From: Pseudomonadota bacterium
GTDB lineage: Bacteria; Pseudomonadota; Gammaproteobacteria; QQUJ01
Length of the DNA: 64,000 bases
Reading direction: 5' to 3'
Assembly (NCBI GenBank): GCA_008501635.1
Contig: QQUJ01000013.1
Coordinates: 1 to 64,000 of the forward strand
Shown here: positions 16,555 through 26,181 of the stretch, piece after piece
How the letters are laid out: each line of letters begins with the position of its first letter
How positions within the stretch are numbered: the stretch's first letter is position 1
Notes under the pieces: generated by a model
Database searches by the model: none
What the model saw: the letters and a program-made list of their open reading frames with translations, nothing else
Told to the model about the DNA's origin: nothing
Position numbers and translations under genes: made by a program

Positions 16555-17373
16555 ATGTACACTCTCAAAGCCGCGGAATGGCAACCGCAACACTTCGACT
16601 GGTCGGTCACCGACCGGGTCGCCACCGTCACCCTCAACCGGCCGGAGCGCAAAAACCCACTCACTTTTGAAAGCTATGCCGAACTGCGCGACACGTTCCG
16701 CAATTTGGCTTACGCCGAGGATGTGAAGGCGGTGGTGATCACCGGTGCGGGGGAGAATTTCTGCTCCGGCGGTGACGTGCACGAGATTATCGGCCCGCTG
16801 ACGCAGATGGGCATGGATGGGCTGCTGAACTTCACGCGCATGACCGGCGATGTGGTCAAAGCGATGCGCGCGTGTCCGCAACCGATAGTTGCCGCCATCG
16901 ACGGTGTATGCGTCGGTGCCGGTGCCATTCTCGCCATGGCCAGCGATCTGCGTTACGGCACGGCACGCAGCCAGGTGGGTTTCCTGTTCGTCAAGGTCGG
17001 CCTCGCCGGGGCGGACATGGGCGCCTGCGCCATTCTGCCGCGCATCATCGGGCACGGACGCGCTTCCGAGCTGCTCTATACCGGACGCATGATGAGCGCC
17101 GCCGAAGCGTTGGCCTGGGGTTTCTACAACGCCCAGCCCGAACCCGACGAATTGCTGGCGACCGCCCAGGCGACGGCGCAGCGCATCGCCCGTGGCCCCA
17201 CCTTCGCGCACGCCATGACCAAACGCTGCCTGCATCAGGAGTGGGACATGGGTATCGACGAGGCAATCGAGGCCGAGGCGCAGGCGCAGGCCATCTGCAT
17301 GCAGACCAAGGATTTCGAACGCGCCTACCACGCCTTCGTCAAAAAACAGCGCCCCGAGTTCAAGGGCGACTGA
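16555..17373 (+). CDS. Enoyl-CoA hydratase/isomerase family protein
   Basis: 272-aa crotonase-fold protein. The oxyanion-hole strand [19 protein letters not shown] and the second motif [26 protein letters not shown] are clear. The active-site region reads [24 protein letters not shown]. In the aerobic anthranilate pathway such enzymes hydrate or hydrolytically open the cyclohexenyl-CoA ring intermediates; which reaction this one performs cannot be read from sequence. It is separated from marR by 9 bp and from the dehydrogenase by 10 bp, with a GGAGCG ribosome-binding site. Confidence 0.88.
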   Translation: MYTLKAAEWQPQHFDWSVTDRVATVTLNRPERKNPLTFESYAELRDTFRNLAYAEDVKAVVITGAGENFCSGGDVHEIIGPLTQMGMDGLLNFTRMTGDVVKAMRACPQPIVAAIDGVCVGAGAILAMASDLRYGTARSQVGFLFVKVGLAGADMGACAILPRIIGHGRASELLYTGRMMSAAEALAWGFYNAQPEPDELLATAQATAQRIARGPTFAHAMTKRCLHQEWDMGIDEAIEAEAQAQAICMQTKDFERAYHAFVKKQRPEFKGD

Positions 17374-17383
17374 GAGCTACACC

Positions 17384-18589
17384 ATGCCGGATACGAGCTT
17401 TCTCAACTGGCCCTTCTTCGATCAGGCGCACCGTGCCCTCGCGGCCGACCTTGAGGCGTGGTGCGGTCGGTATCTTGAACCGTTGATCGAGCGCGAACAT
17501 GCCGCCGGGAACGACAACAGCGCATTGGATGCAACGTCGCAGGCGCTGGTCAGCGCCCTGGGCGCTGGCGGTTGGCTGCGCTACTGCGTACCGCAGGAGC
17601 ACGGCGGCGCGTACCCCGAACGGCTCGATGTACGCAGCCTGTGCCTGCTGCGCGAGACGTTGGCCCGCCACTCGGGTCTGGCCGATTTCGCCTTCGCCAT
17701 GCAGGGTCTGGGGACGGGTTCGATCAGCCTGTTCGGCGGCCTGGATCAGCAGCAACGCTATCTGCCGCCGGTGGCGCAAGGTGACAGGATCGCCGCTTTC
17801 GCGATCTCGGAACCGGAGGCCGGTTCCGACCCGGCGGCGATGACGACCCGGGCCGAGCGCGACGGCGACGGCTACCGGCTGAATGGCACCAAGACCTGGA
17901 TCTCCAACGCCGGGCTCGCCGATCACTATGTGCTTTTTGCGCGCACCGGCGAAGCCGGCGCCAAAGGACTGTCGGCGTTCATTGTCGACGTCGATTCGCC
18001 TGGACTGTCTGTCAGCGAACGCATTGCGGTCATCGCGCCGCATCCGTTGGGGACGCTGCAGCTCGATGACTGCCGCGTACCGGCCGAAGCCTTGCTGGGT
18101 GCCGAGGGTGAGGGGTTCAAGATCGCCATGGCCACGCTGGACATCTTTCGCGCAACCGTTGGCGCTGCGGCACTCGGGTTCGCGCGCCGTGCGCTCGATG
18201 CGGCACTGGCACGCAGCGCGCAACGGATCATCGGCGGCCGTCCACTCGCCGATTACCAGCTTGCCCAGAGCAAGATCGCGCAGATGGCGGTGGAGATCGA
18301 TGCGGCTGCGTTACTCATCTATCGCGCCGCTTGGACCAAAGATGCTCAGGGTGGTCGCATCAGCCGCGAGGCGGCCATGGCCAAGTACTACGCCACGGAG
18401 GCCGCCCAGCGGGTTGTCGATCAGGCGCTGCAGCTGCACGGAGGTTTGGGTGTGGTGGCGGGCGAGACCGTCGAGCGGCTCTATCGCGAGGTGCGCGCAC
18501 TGCGCATCTACGAAGGCACCAGCGAGGTTCAGCAACTGATCATCGCCGGCCAGGTGCGCGCGGTGCATGCCGCGGAGCGCGATGTGTAA
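17384..18589 (+). CDS. Acyl-CoA dehydrogenase
   Basis: 401-aa FAD-dependent acyl-CoA dehydrogenase. It carries [26 protein letters not shown] (FAD/substrate motif), [25 protein letters not shown], and a C-terminal [15 protein letters not shown] in which the Glu of YEGT is the usual catalytic base. It probably oxidises a cyclic or ring-opened acyl-CoA in the pathway. It is the fourth gene of the plus-strand operon; the next gene follows after 259 bp that contain a repeat, so the ligase may be transcribed separately. Confidence 0.9.
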   Translation: MPDTSFLNWPFFDQAHRALAADLEAWCGRYLEPLIEREHAAGNDNSALDATSQALVSALGAGGWLRYCVPQEHGGAYPERLDVRSLCLLRETLARHSGLADFAFAMQGLGTGSISLFGGLDQQQRYLPPVAQGDRIAAFAISEPEAGSDPAAMTTRAERDGDGYRLNGTKTWISNAGLADHYVLFARTGEAGAKGLSAFIVDVDSPGLSVSERIAVIAPHPLGTLQLDDCRVPAEALLGAEGEGFKIAMATLDIFRATVGAAALGFARRALDAALARSAQRIIGGRPLADYQLAQSKIAQMAVEIDAAALLIYRAAWTKDAQGGRISREAAMAKYYATEAAQRVVDQALQLHGGLGVVAGETVERLYREVRALRIYEGTSEVQQLIIAGQVRAVHAAERDV

Positions 18590-18628
18590 CCATCGGGTGC
18601 GCGAAGTGAATGAATGGTTTTGGTGTTC

Positions 18629-18751
18629 AACTTCGTGAACTTTGTGTACTTCGTGGTGAATAAGGAAGTTTTTGAGTCTATTGGTTTGCGCGAACGGCGA
18701 AAGGGCAACCGCCGTGAACCACAAAGTACACGAAGTGCACAAAGTAAGAAC
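18629..18751. repeat. Intergenic inverted repeat with 9-bp internal period (copy B)
   Basis: The right arm (18714-18751) reads CACAAAGTA, CACGAAGTG, CACAAAGTA. The left arm (18629-18661), on the complement, reads CACGAAGTA, CACAAAGTT, CACGAAGTT. About 50 bp separate them. A further single unit appears near 18780. Same family as 1066-1216 and 51250-51404. Confidence 0.75.
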
Positions 18752-18848
18752 AAGAAGACTTCTGTTTGTCGGTAGCGTGAACTTCGTGGTCGGTAGGGCG
18801 GACCGTGTGTCGCCCGATCGGTTCGAGTGACCGGGAGGAGGAAGAGTG

Positions 18849-20471
18849 ATGGATACTTTTGTACGTGATCATCTGCCACCCGAGGAGTTGTGGCCAGTGC
18901 GGGATTTCAGCGGTGTGCCGGAGCTGGCCGCCTATCCGGAGCAATTCAACTGCGCCGCCGAACTCCTCGATCACTGGGTCATCGACGGCAGGGGCGAGCA
19001 ACCGGTGCTGCACTTCGGTGACGCGGTGTGGAACTATGGCGAATTGCAGGACAAGGCCAACCGCATTGCGCGGGTGCTGGTCGAGGATCTCGGGGTCGAA
19101 CCGGGCAACCGGGTGCTGCTGCGCGCGCCCAACAATCCGATGCTGGTCGCCTGCTGGATGGCGGTGGCCAAGGCTGGCGCGGTGGTGGTCGCCACCATGC
19201 CGCTGCTGCGCAGCCATGAGTTGGCCTACATCATCGACAAGGCACGCGTGCGTCACGCCTTGTGCGATGTCGCGCTGATCGATGAACTGGCGCAGGCGCA
19301 CGGCGAAACGCAACGGCTCAGGCATCTGCTCACTTTTTCCAGTGACGGTTGCGGCTTTCAACCGCTGGAGCGCGCGATGGCCGTCAAGCCGGACGGGTTC
19401 GACAACGTCGACACCGCGGCGGAAGACCCGGTACTGATCGCCTTCACCTCCGGCACTACCGGGCAGCCCAAGGGAACGGTGCATTTTCATCGCGATATCC
19501 TCGCCATGTGCGACACTTTCGCCCGTCACGTCGCGCACATTCAATCCCATGACATCTTCACCGGCTCGCCGCCGGTCGCCTTTACCTTCGGGCTCGGTGC
19601 GCTGGTGGCCTTTCCCATGCGTTTCGGCGCCTCCACGGTGATGGTGGAGCAGTTCGGTCCCACCACCATGCTCGAGACCATCCAGCGTCACAAGGTGACC
19701 GGCATGTACACCGCGCCCACGGCGTATCGGGCGATGCTCGGGCAGGTGGGCGATTACGATCTCGGCAGCCTGACGATGTGCATCTCTGCCGGCGAGCATC
19801 TGCCCAAGCCCACCTGGGAGGCGTGGCACGAAGCGACCGGGCTGAAGATCATCGACGGCATCGGTTCGACCGAGATGCTGCACATCTTCATCTCCGCCGC
19901 CGGCGACGATATCCGCCCCGGTGCGACGGGCAAGGCGGTGCCCGGTTACCGCGCCTGCATCGTCGATCGCCAGGGGGATCCGCTGCCGATCGGCGAAGAG
20001 GGGTGGCTCGCGGTGCAGGGGCCGACGGGGTGCCGTTATCTTGCCGCCATCGACAAGCAGCGCGCCTACGTGAAAAAGGGCTGGAACATCACCGGCGACA
20101 TCTACCGCCAGGACGAGGAAGGTTATTTCTGGTACGTGGCGCGCGGCGACGACATGATCGTCTCGGCCGGCTACAACATCTCCGGTCCCGAAGTGGAGAA
20201 CTGTCTGCTGGCCCATCCCCAGGTCGCCGAATGCGGCGTGGTGGCGGCGCCCGATGAGGAGCGCGGCCATATCGTCAAGGCCTACGTGGTGTTGCGCGAA
20301 GGGGCGGTGGGCGACGCCGCGATGGTCAAGACGCTGCAGAACTACGTCAAGCAGGAGATCGCCCCCTACAAGTATCCACGCGCCATCGAGTTCCGCGGCA
20401 GTCTGCCGCGTACCCAGACAGGCAAGCTGCAACGTTTTCGACTGCGCGAAGAGGCGCAGCAATCCAGCTAG
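18849..20471 (+). CDS. Aryl-CoA ligase, probable 2-aminobenzoate--CoA ligase
   Basis: 540-aa adenylate-forming CoA ligase of the benzoate/2-aminobenzoate group. ATP-binding [18 protein letters not shown] lies near residue 200, [13 protein letters not shown] near 340, [22 protein letters not shown] near 420 and the catalytic-Lys motif [14 protein letters not shown] at the C-terminus. Its immediate downstream partner is the fused monooxygenase/reductase specific to 2-aminobenzoyl-CoA, so anthranilate is the most likely substrate. Other aromatic acids (benzoate, salicylate) cannot be excluded. ATG at 18849 has an ideal GGAGGAGG ribosome-binding site; an in-frame GTG lies one codon upstream. Confidence 0.88.
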   Translation: MDTFVRDHLPPEELWPVRDFSGVPELAAYPEQFNCAAELLDHWVIDGRGEQPVLHFGDAVWNYGELQDKANRIARVLVEDLGVEPGNRVLLRAPNNPMLVACWMAVAKAGAVVVATMPLLRSHELAYIIDKARVRHALCDVALIDELAQAHGETQRLRHLLTFSSDGCGFQPLERAMAVKPDGFDNVDTAAEDPVLIAFTSGTTGQPKGTVHFHRDILAMCDTFARHVAHIQSHDIFTGSPPVAFTFGLGALVAFPMRFGASTVMVEQFGPTTMLETIQRHKVTGMYTAPTAYRAMLGQVGDYDLGSLTMCISAGEHLPKPTWEAWHEATGLKIIDGIGSTEMLHIFISAAGDDIRPGATGKAVPGYRACIVDRQGDPLPIGEEGWLAVQGPTGCRYLAAIDKQRAYVKKGWNITGDIYRQDEEGYFWYVARGDDMIVSAGYNISGPEVENCLLAHPQVAECGVVAAPDEERGHIVKAYVVLREGAVGDAAMVKTLQNYVKQEIAPYKYPRAIEFRGSLPRTQTGKLQRFRLREEAQQSS

Positions 20472-20482
20472 AAGGAAACTGC

Positions 20483-22747
20483 ATGAATATCGTCTGTATC
20501 GGTGGCGGGCCGGGCTCGCTCTACTTTTCGCTGCTGGCAAAAAAGCGGTTTCCTGATTGGCGGGTGCGAATCTTCGAGCGCAACCCCCCCGATGTCACCT
20601 GGGGTTTCGGCGTGGTCTTCTCCGACGACACCATGGAGGGTTTTCGCGAGAACGATGAGTTCACCTACCAGGCGATCACCCAGAGTTTTGTGCATTGGGA
20701 CGCTATCGACATTCACTATCGGGGTGAGGTGCTGCGCTCCGGCGGCCACGGCTTTGCCGGCATGCAGCGGCTCAAGCTGCTGCAGATTCTCGAGGCGCGC
20801 GCGCGCGAGTTGGGCGTGGAGATTGCACACAATGTGCAGATCACGGGGCTCGAATCGTTTGCCGATGCCGATCTCATCGTTGCCGGTGACGGCATCAACT
20901 CGGTTGTCCGCGATCGCTATGCGCGCGAGTTTCAAACCCAGGTGGTGATGCGTCCCAACAAGTTCGTCTGGCTGGGCACCACCAAACCGTTTGACGCCTT
21001 CACCTTCTACTTCAATGAGAACGAACACGGCCTGTGGCGCGGGCACTGCTATCAGTACATGCCGGGCATCTCCACGTTCATCGTCGAGTGCACCGAAGAG
21101 ACCTGGCGCCGTGCCGGGCTGGAGGAGGCGAGCGAAGAGGAGACCATCGCCTATTGCGAGGCGCTGTTCGCCAAAGAACTCGAGGGTGAGCGGCTGGTTT
21201 CCAACCGTTCGCTGTGGCGCAGTTTTCCACGCGTCAGCAACGGGCGCTACCACCACGACAACATCGTGCTGATCGGCGATGCGCTGCACACCGCGCATTT
21301 TTCCATCGGTTCGGGCACCAAGCTGGCGATGGAGGATGGCGTCGCGCTGATCGATGCCCTGGGCGCGCACGCCGAGTTACCCACAGCGCTGGCCGCGTAT
21401 CAACAAGAGCGCGAACCGGTGGTCAACAGCCTGCAACGCGCAGCGCAGGTGAGCATGGGGTGGTTCGAGGAGACCGAGCGTTACTTCGGGCGACTCGAGC
21501 CGCTGCAGTTCGCCTACAGCCTGCTCACCCGCTCGCTGCGCATCAACCACGACAACCTGCGCCTGCGCGATGCCGGTTTTGTCGCCGAGATGGAGCGCTG
21601 GTTCGCCGACCAGGCCTATCGGCAGAGCGGCGAGCCGCGCCACCCGTCGGGGCGCACACCGCCGCCCATTTTCACTCCCTTCAAACTGCGCGACCTGGTG
21701 TTGGAGAACCGCATCGTCGTCTCGCCCATGTGCATGTATTCGGCCGCGGAAGGCACGGTCAACGACTGGCACCTGGTGCACCTTGGCAGTCGCGCCATCG
21801 GTGGCGCCGGCCTGATCTACACCGAAGCGACGGCGATTTCGGCGGAGGGGCGCATCTCGCTCGGCTGCGCGGGGATCTACTCCGATGCCAACGAGACGGC
21901 ATGGCGTCGTATCGTCGATTTCATTCACGGCAACTCCACCGCCAGGACCTGTCTGCAGCTCAGCCACTCGGGGCGCAAGGGCTCGACCCGCAGTCCCTGG
22001 GAAGGTGCGGATCGGCCATTGTTGGAAGGCAACTGGGAGGTGGTGGCGCCCTCGCCGTTGCCCTATGCCGAGTACTGCCACGTGCCGCGGGCCATGACCC
22101 GCGCGGATATGGATCATATCGTCGACGATTATGTGCGGGCGGTGGGTCGCGCCGAACGCGCCGGTTTCGACATGCTGGAAGTGCACATGGCGCATGGTTA
22201 CCTGCTCTCAACGTTTCTCTCGCCTTTGACCAACGAGCGCGATGACGAGTACGGCGGCTCGATCGAAAACCGTATGCGCTATCCGCTCGAAGTGTTTCGC
22301 GCGGTGCGCGCTGCCTGGCCGCAGGGCAAACCAATCTCGGTGCGCATCTCGGCGACGGACTGGCGGGCGGGTGGCTTTTCCCACGAGGATGGATTGGTGC
22401 TGATCGAGGCGTTGCGCGCAGCGGGTTGCGACATTGTCGATGTCTCGGCGGGGCAGGTGGTCTCCGATCAGAAGCCGGTCTACGGGCGTCTTTTCCAGAC
22501 ACCGTTCTCCACCCGTCTGCGCCTCGACAGCGGCATGCCGACCATGACCGTGGGCAATATCCAGTCCTTCGGCGATGCCAACGCAATCATTGCCAGCGGT
22601 CGCGCCGACCTTTGTGTCATTGCGCGCATGCATCTGGCCGATCCCTACTGGACGCGTCACGCCGCCTACGAATATGACTGGCCGCTTGAGTGGCCGCCGC
22701 AGTACGCCGCCATTGCGGTAGGGCGCTATACGCCGCGTTGGAGTTGA
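20483..22747 (+). CDS. 2-aminobenzoyl-CoA monooxygenase/reductase-like fused flavoprotein
   Basis: 754-aa two-domain flavoprotein. The N-terminal half (about 1-390) is a flavin monooxygenase of the salicylyl-CoA hydroxylase type: FAD-binding GGGPGS at residues 7-12, and [21 protein letters not shown] near 265. The C-terminal half (about 396-754) is an old-yellow-enzyme-like FMN domain ([54 protein letters not shown]). This fusion is the hallmark of the A. evansii enzyme, which hydroxylates and then reduces 2-aminobenzoyl-CoA to a 2-amino-5-oxocyclohexene-carboxyl-CoA. A single-domain salicylyl-CoA 5-hydroxylase would lack the second half. It follows the ligase by 11 bp with a GAAGGA ribosome-binding site. 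Confidence 0.9.
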   Translation: MNIVCIGGGPGSLYFSLLAKKRFPDWRVRIFERNPPDVTWGFGVVFSDDTMEGFRENDEFTYQAITQSFVHWDAIDIHYRGEVLRSGGHGFAGMQRLKLLQILEARARELGVEIAHNVQITGLESFADADLIVAGDGINSVVRDRYAREFQTQVVMRPNKFVWLGTTKPFDAFTFYFNENEHGLWRGHCYQYMPGISTFIVECTEETWRRAGLEEASEEETIAYCEALFAKELEGERLVSNRSLWRSFPRVSNGRYHHDNIVLIGDALHTAHFSIGSGTKLAMEDGVALIDALGAHAELPTALAAYQQEREPVVNSLQRAAQVSMGWFEETERYFGRLEPLQFAYSLLTRSLRINHDNLRLRDAGFVAEMERWFADQAYRQSGEPRHPSGRTPPPIFTPFKLRDLVLENRIVVSPMCMYSAAEGTVNDWHLVHLGSRAIGGAGLIYTEATAISAEGRISLGCAGIYSDANETAWRRIVDFIHGNSTARTCLQLSHSGRKGSTRSPWEGADRPLLEGNWEVVAPSPLPYAEYCHVPRAMTRADMDHIVDDYVRAVGRAERAGFDMLEVHMAHGYLLSTFLSPLTNERDDEYGGSIENRMRYPLEVFRAVRAAWPQGKPISVRISATDWRAGGFSHEDGLVLIEALRAAGCDIVDVSAGQVVSDQKPVYGRLFQTPFSTRLRLDSGMPTMTVGNIQSFGDANAIIASGRADLCVIARMHLADPYWTRHAAYEYDWPLEWPPQYAAIAVGRYTPRWS

Positions 22748-22773
22748 TAGCCAAGAAACAGAGTCATTGCGGG

Positions 22774-22925
22774 TGTAGGAGCGACTTCGGCCGTGATGGG
22801 GTGCTCCAACGACTGATCGCGAATGAATTCGCTCCTACGTGGCGGTGAATTTTTGTAGGAGCGGTTTTAACCGCGAACGGCGAGGCCGGAGCCAGTCGCT
22901 GATCGCGACTGAAGTCGCCCCTACA
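22774..22925. repeat. Cluster of four REP-like palindromic units (two inverted pairs)
   Basis: Units related to TGTAGGAGCGACTTCGGYCG lie at 22774-22796 and 22854-22876 in one orientation and at 22817-22838 and 22902-22925 in the other. The GTAGGAGCG head and a small internal stem are typical of REP sequences of pseudomonads and related gammaproteobacteria. The last unit contains the nfo stop codon. Confidence 0.85.
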
Positions 22926-23766
22926 GTTGCATTGAATAGAGCAGCGCGATCTCCTTCGGCCACAGCGACTCGTCAATGGTCTCCAGCACCATGGGGATTC
23001 CATCGAAACGCGGATCGTTCATGATGTAGCGGAATACCTCGGTACCGAGTTTGCCTTTACCGATGCTCTCATGACGATCGACGCGTGCGCCGAGGTCGGG
23101 TTTGGAATCGTTCAGGTGCATGCCGCGCAGATAACGGAAGCCGACGATGCGTTCAAACTCGGCGAAGGTGGCGTCGCACACCTCGGCCGTGCGCAGGTCG
23201 TAACCGGCGGTGAAGCTGTGGCAGGTGTCGAGGCAGACACCGATGCGGGTTTTGTCCTCGATGCCATTGATGATGGCGGCCAGGTGCTCGAAGCGGTAGC
23301 CGACATTGGTACCCTGCCCGGCGGTGTTTTCGATGACGGCGGTGACACCCTCGGTTTTCTCCAGCGTCCAGTTGATCGAATCGGCGACGATGCGCAGACA
23401 TTCGTCTTCCGTGATCTTTTTGAGATGGCTGCCGGGGTGGAAGTTGAGCAGCTTCAACCCCAGCTGCTCGCAGCGTTGCATCTCGTCGAGAAAGGCGGCG
23501 CGCGATTTCTCCAGACCTTCGGTTTCGGGATGACCGAGGTTGATGAGGTAGCTGTCGTGGGGCAGCACCTGTTCCGGGGCGATGGCGACCGTTTGCAGAT
23601 TTTCACGAAAGGCGTCGATGGTCGCGGCGTCGAACGGCTTGGCCGTCCACTGCCGCTGATTCTTGGTGAACAGCGCAAACGCCTTGGCGCCGATGGCCTG
23701 GGCGTTGAGGGGAGCGTTCTGGACACCGCCGCTGGCGGAGACGTGGGCACCGACGTATTTCATCAT
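22921..23766 (-). CDS. nfo: Endonuclease IV (AP endonuclease)
   Basis: 281-aa TIM-barrel AP endonuclease for base-excision repair. Family motifs are [16 protein letters not shown] at the N-terminus, [44 protein letters not shown] (metal ligands), [23 protein letters not shown] and [14 protein letters not shown] at the end. Length matches E. coli Nfo (285 aa). It overlaps the DUF2157 gene by 4 bp. Its stop codon lies inside a REP-like repeat, so the 3' end may have been shaped by repeat insertion. An alternative start one codon in (23763) is equally plausible. Confidence 0.95.
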   Translation of the reverse strand: MMKYVGAHVSASGGVQNAPLNAQAIGAKAFALFTKNQRQWTAKPFDAATIDAFRENLQTVAIAPEQVLPHDSYLINLGHPETEGLEKSRAAFLDEMQRCEQLGLKLLNFHPGSHLKKITEDECLRIVADSINWTLEKTEGVTAVIENTAGQGTNVGYRFEHLAAIINGIEDKTRIGVCLDTCHSFTAGYDLRTAEVCDATFAEFERIVGFRYLRGMHLNDSKPDLGARVDRHESIGKGKLGTEVFRYIMNDPRFDGIPMVLETIDESLWPKEIALLYSMQL

Positions 23767-24803
23767 TCCATCCGGCTGGCGAGCAGCTCTTGCAGGGGTT
23801 GCGGGAGATGGCCGCGCAGGCGGCCCGACAGACGCTTTTCATTGCGCTGCCAGAGTATGCCGAGGTAGATGATCCCCAGGCCGATGGCACTCAGCACGAT
23901 GGGGAAGAGCCAGCTGTCGGCAAAGACGCGGTTGGCGAGATGCCCGAGGTAAGCCGCGCAACCCAACGCACCGAAGACCACGAAGACGCGGCGGATCAAC
24001 ACGGCGCCGATGCCAATCAGTGCCAGATTGATGCAGAAGTAGAGAAACTTGTTGAGTTCGCTGTCGGAATGCTGCGCGCTCAAACCGCCCCAGAAGGTGA
24101 GCACACCGAAGAGATAGAGCCAGAAGGCGTAGTCGCCGCGGGTGGCGTGGCGTGAGCGCAGATCGATCCAGAAGGCGAAGAGCGTCATCGCCAGCCCGAA
24201 CCAGAGCGAGACGAAGGCGCGAAACTGCCAGTCGTAACCCGCCTCGACCATCAGCATTGCCGCGACATCCATGCTCATGTACCAGAGCGTGACGGCCACC
24301 GGCATCAGCAGGAAGGGATGGCGGAAGCGCCAGGCGATGACGGCGGCTGCGGCCAGTGTGCCCAGTTCGAGAAAGATCCAGTGCCACTTGATGTAGCGGT
24401 GGTAGTCGCGGTAGGCGGTGTCGTCGGGCCACCAGCCCATCGCCACCTGCAGGCCGTAGATGGCCAGCGGCACCATGGCGACGGCGAACGCCGCGCAGAT
24501 GCCGGTGGGTACCGGATAGCCCTTGTCTTCAAAACGCAGCGCAAGCTTGAGGCCGACACCCAGGTAGGCGAGCGCGATGAAGAAGATGCCCCAGCCGCCG
24601 AAGGTTTCCCAGCCCAGCGTCATGAACAGGCTCATGGCACCGATGGCGATCAGTCCGCCCAGGTAGTAGAGCACATGGGTGAAGTCGAAACGCGCTCCGG
24701 CGTGGGGTTGATTGCGCAGGAACGACCATAGCGCGTCGGCCTGCTCGGTGCTGATGATCGCTTGCCGGACGGCGGCGTCGAGGTGTTCGCGGGTGAGTTT
24801 CAC
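23763..24803 (-). CDS. DUF2157-like multi-pass membrane protein
   Basis: 346-aa membrane protein. A short soluble N-terminus ([27 protein letters not shown]) resembles the helical start of DUF2157 proteins. About nine hydrophobic segments follow from residue 43 ([18 protein letters not shown]) to residue 325 ([16 protein letters not shown]). No catalytic motif is visible and function is unknown. The stop overlaps the nfo start by 4 bp, so the two are probably co-transcribed. Confidence 0.75.
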   Translation of the reverse strand: MKLTREHLDAAVRQAIISTEQADALWSFLRNQPHAGARFDFTHVLYYLGGLIAIGAMSLFMTLGWETFGGWGIFFIALAYLGVGLKLALRFEDKGYPVPTGICAAFAVAMVPLAIYGLQVAMGWWPDDTAYRDYHRYIKWHWIFLELGTLAAAAVIAWRFRHPFLLMPVAVTLWYMSMDVAAMLMVEAGYDWQFRAFVSLWFGLAMTLFAFWIDLRSRHATRGDYAFWLYLFGVLTFWGGLSAQHSDSELNKFLYFCINLALIGIGAVLIRRVFVVFGALGCAAYLGHLANRVFADSWLFPIVLSAIGLGIIYLGILWQRNEKRLSGRLRGHLPQPLQELLASRME

Positions 24804-24837
24804 TGGAACGTCCTTGTGTTGAACCGAGGGTGTTGAT

Positions 24838-25389
24838 TCACGGGCGTTGCAAGCCGATCTCGACGCCGTCGCGTTGCGCCTTGCCGACCAGTGTTTCGAT
24901 CAGCTGCAAGGCAAAATCCATGGCGGTTCCCGGTCCGCGCGAGGTGATCACCTTGCCGTCGCAGACTACGGGGTCGTCGCTCAGATGTGCGCCACCCCCA
25001 CCCACCGACGCCAGTGCGCCGGGGTAGCTGGTCGCCGTCTTGCCCTGCAGCAGACCCGCCTTGGCCAAAACCTTGGGCGCAGCGCAGATGGCGGCGGTGA
25101 ACTGGCCGTCGGCGGCCATGCGCTGCAGCAGATCGAGGATGCGTCCGTCCTGACCGAGGCGCTCGGCACCCGGCCCACCGCCGGGTAGCACGACCATATC
25201 GAAGGTTTCATTCATCACGGCATCGAGCGTGGTGTCGGGCACCAGCACAACGCCGCGACTGGCGGTTACCGCGCCGTCGTCAAGGCCGGCGCATACAACT
25301 TCGATCCCTGCGCGGCGCAGCAGATCGATGACGGTAACGGCTTCGAGCTCTTCGCAACCTTCGGCGAGGGGGATGAGGACGCGTGCCAT
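24838..25389 (-). CDS. DJ-1/PfpI family protein (YajL/DJ-1-like)
   Basis: 183-aa DJ-1 superfamily protein. The start PLAEGCEELEAVTVIDLLRRAGIEV has the conserved Glu of the active site, and AAICAAPKVLAKAGLL carries the reactive nucleophile-elbow Cys (near residue 104). HLSDDPVVCDGKVITSRGPGTAMDFAL is the C-terminal His-containing signature. Known relatives act as chaperones or in protection against oxidative and glyoxal damage; the biochemical role is debated. The N-terminal 124 bp are overlapped in another frame by the upstream deacetylase-like gene, which is unusual. Confidence 0.9.
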   Translation of the reverse strand: MARVLIPLAEGCEELEAVTVIDLLRRAGIEVVCAGLDDGAVTASRGVVLVPDTTLDAVMNETFDMVVLPGGGPGAERLGQDGRILDLLQRMAADGQFTAAICAAPKVLAKAGLLQGKTATSYPGALASVGGGGAHLSDDPVVCDGKVITSRGPGTAMDFALQLIETLVGKAQRDGVEIGLQRP

Positions 25390-26177
25390 AGTCGACCTTC
25401 GTTCTGTTGGAGGGTGATGATGTCAGAGAGGGATACCAGTTTCACGCCGTGGCGCTGCACGAGATCGGGCAGGTGTTCTTCGAGCAGTTCCAGCGTCGCA
25501 GGATAGGGATGACCGATTCCAACGGCCGTACCAGTGCGTTTGGCGACGGCGATCAGGCGTTCGAACTGTGCGATGACCGCTTCGGGGTTGGGGTCGTCAT
25601 CGAGGAAGATGTCGCGTTTGGAATTGGGGATGCTGTGCTCGTGCGCCACCTGCTGCGCCACGCTGCGTTCCGTGGTGCGGCTATCGATAAAGAACAACTG
25701 CGGATGGGACTGGATCAGTTCCATCAGCCACTGCATGTGACCGGGATGCTGCGTGAGCAGACTGCCCATGTGGTTGTTGATGCCGACCACATACGGCACA
25801 GCAGCGAGGTTTTTCTCAACGGTGTTCAGGAACTCGGTGTGTGTCATGTGCAGGGTAATGCCGCCGGGACCGAGCGGATTGCCCTGCGTCGACTCCATGG
25901 GTAAATGGAGCAGGACCTCCTTGCCGTGCTTGTGCGCCTCTTCCGCGAGCCGTTTCGAAAACGGCGTGCCCGGGAGTATGGCGTTGGCGACGGGCCCCGA
26001 CAGGCGCGTGGCCCGCAATCCCGCCTCGAGGCGGTCGCCCATGTCGTCGATGACGATGGCGATGACCGGCGTGCGATGATCGGCTAGCGCGAGGTGTTGC
26101 AGCGTTTGATACGCCTGCGCCGCGACTAATAGCGCGGCGCAGGCCAAAGATGTGATTGAAGGGCGTGTCCCCGGCAA
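25266..26177 (-). CDS. Divergent polysaccharide deacetylase (YibQ family), with extended C-terminus
   Basis: 303-aa protein with an N-terminal signal/anchor (about residues 8-25) and the family motif AIVIDDMGDRLEAGLRATRL, then LPMESTQGNPLGPGGIT, GINNHMGSLLT, FFIDSRTTERSVAQQVA and AVGIGHPYPATLELLEEHL. Homology appears to stop around SLSDIITLQ. The last roughly 40 residues read into yajL in another frame and look random (KVAKSSKPLPSSICC), suggesting loss of the original stop. It sits between ctpA and yajL; in E. coli yibQ follows envC. It probably acts in the periplasm; substrate unknown. Confidence 0.85.
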   Translation of the reverse strand: MPGTRPSITSLACAALLVAAQAYQTLQHLALADHRTPVIAIVIDDMGDRLEAGLRATRLSGPVANAILPGTPFSKRLAEEAHKHGKEVLLHLPMESTQGNPLGPGGITLHMTHTEFLNTVEKNLAAVPYVVGINNHMGSLLTQHPGHMQWLMELIQSHPQLFFIDSRTTERSVAQQVAHEHSIPNSKRDIFLDDDPNPEAVIAQFERLIAVAKRTGTAVGIGHPYPATLELLEEHLPDLVQRHGVKLVSLSDIITLQQNEGRLWHASSSPSPKVAKSSKPLPSSICCAAQGSKLYAPALTTAR

Positions 26178-26181
26178 ACCG

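Noticed and set aside
15178-17331. 717-aa minus-strand open frame
   Set aside because: It lies antisense to the SDR, MarR and enoyl-CoA hydratase genes, each with clear catalytic or DNA-binding motifs. The frame is His/Arg/Gly-rich without recognisable domains, a codon-bias shadow in GC-rich DNA.
18678-20540. 620-aa minus-strand open frame
   Set aside because: Antisense to the CoA ligase, whose ATP-binding and catalytic-Lys motifs are unmistakable; no domain in the antisense product.
20483-22747. Salicylyl-CoA 5-hydroxylase as the sole function
   Set aside because: The N-terminal half fits that family, but single-function enzymes lack the fused old-yellow-enzyme domain present here, and the ligase neighbour fits 2-aminobenzoate.
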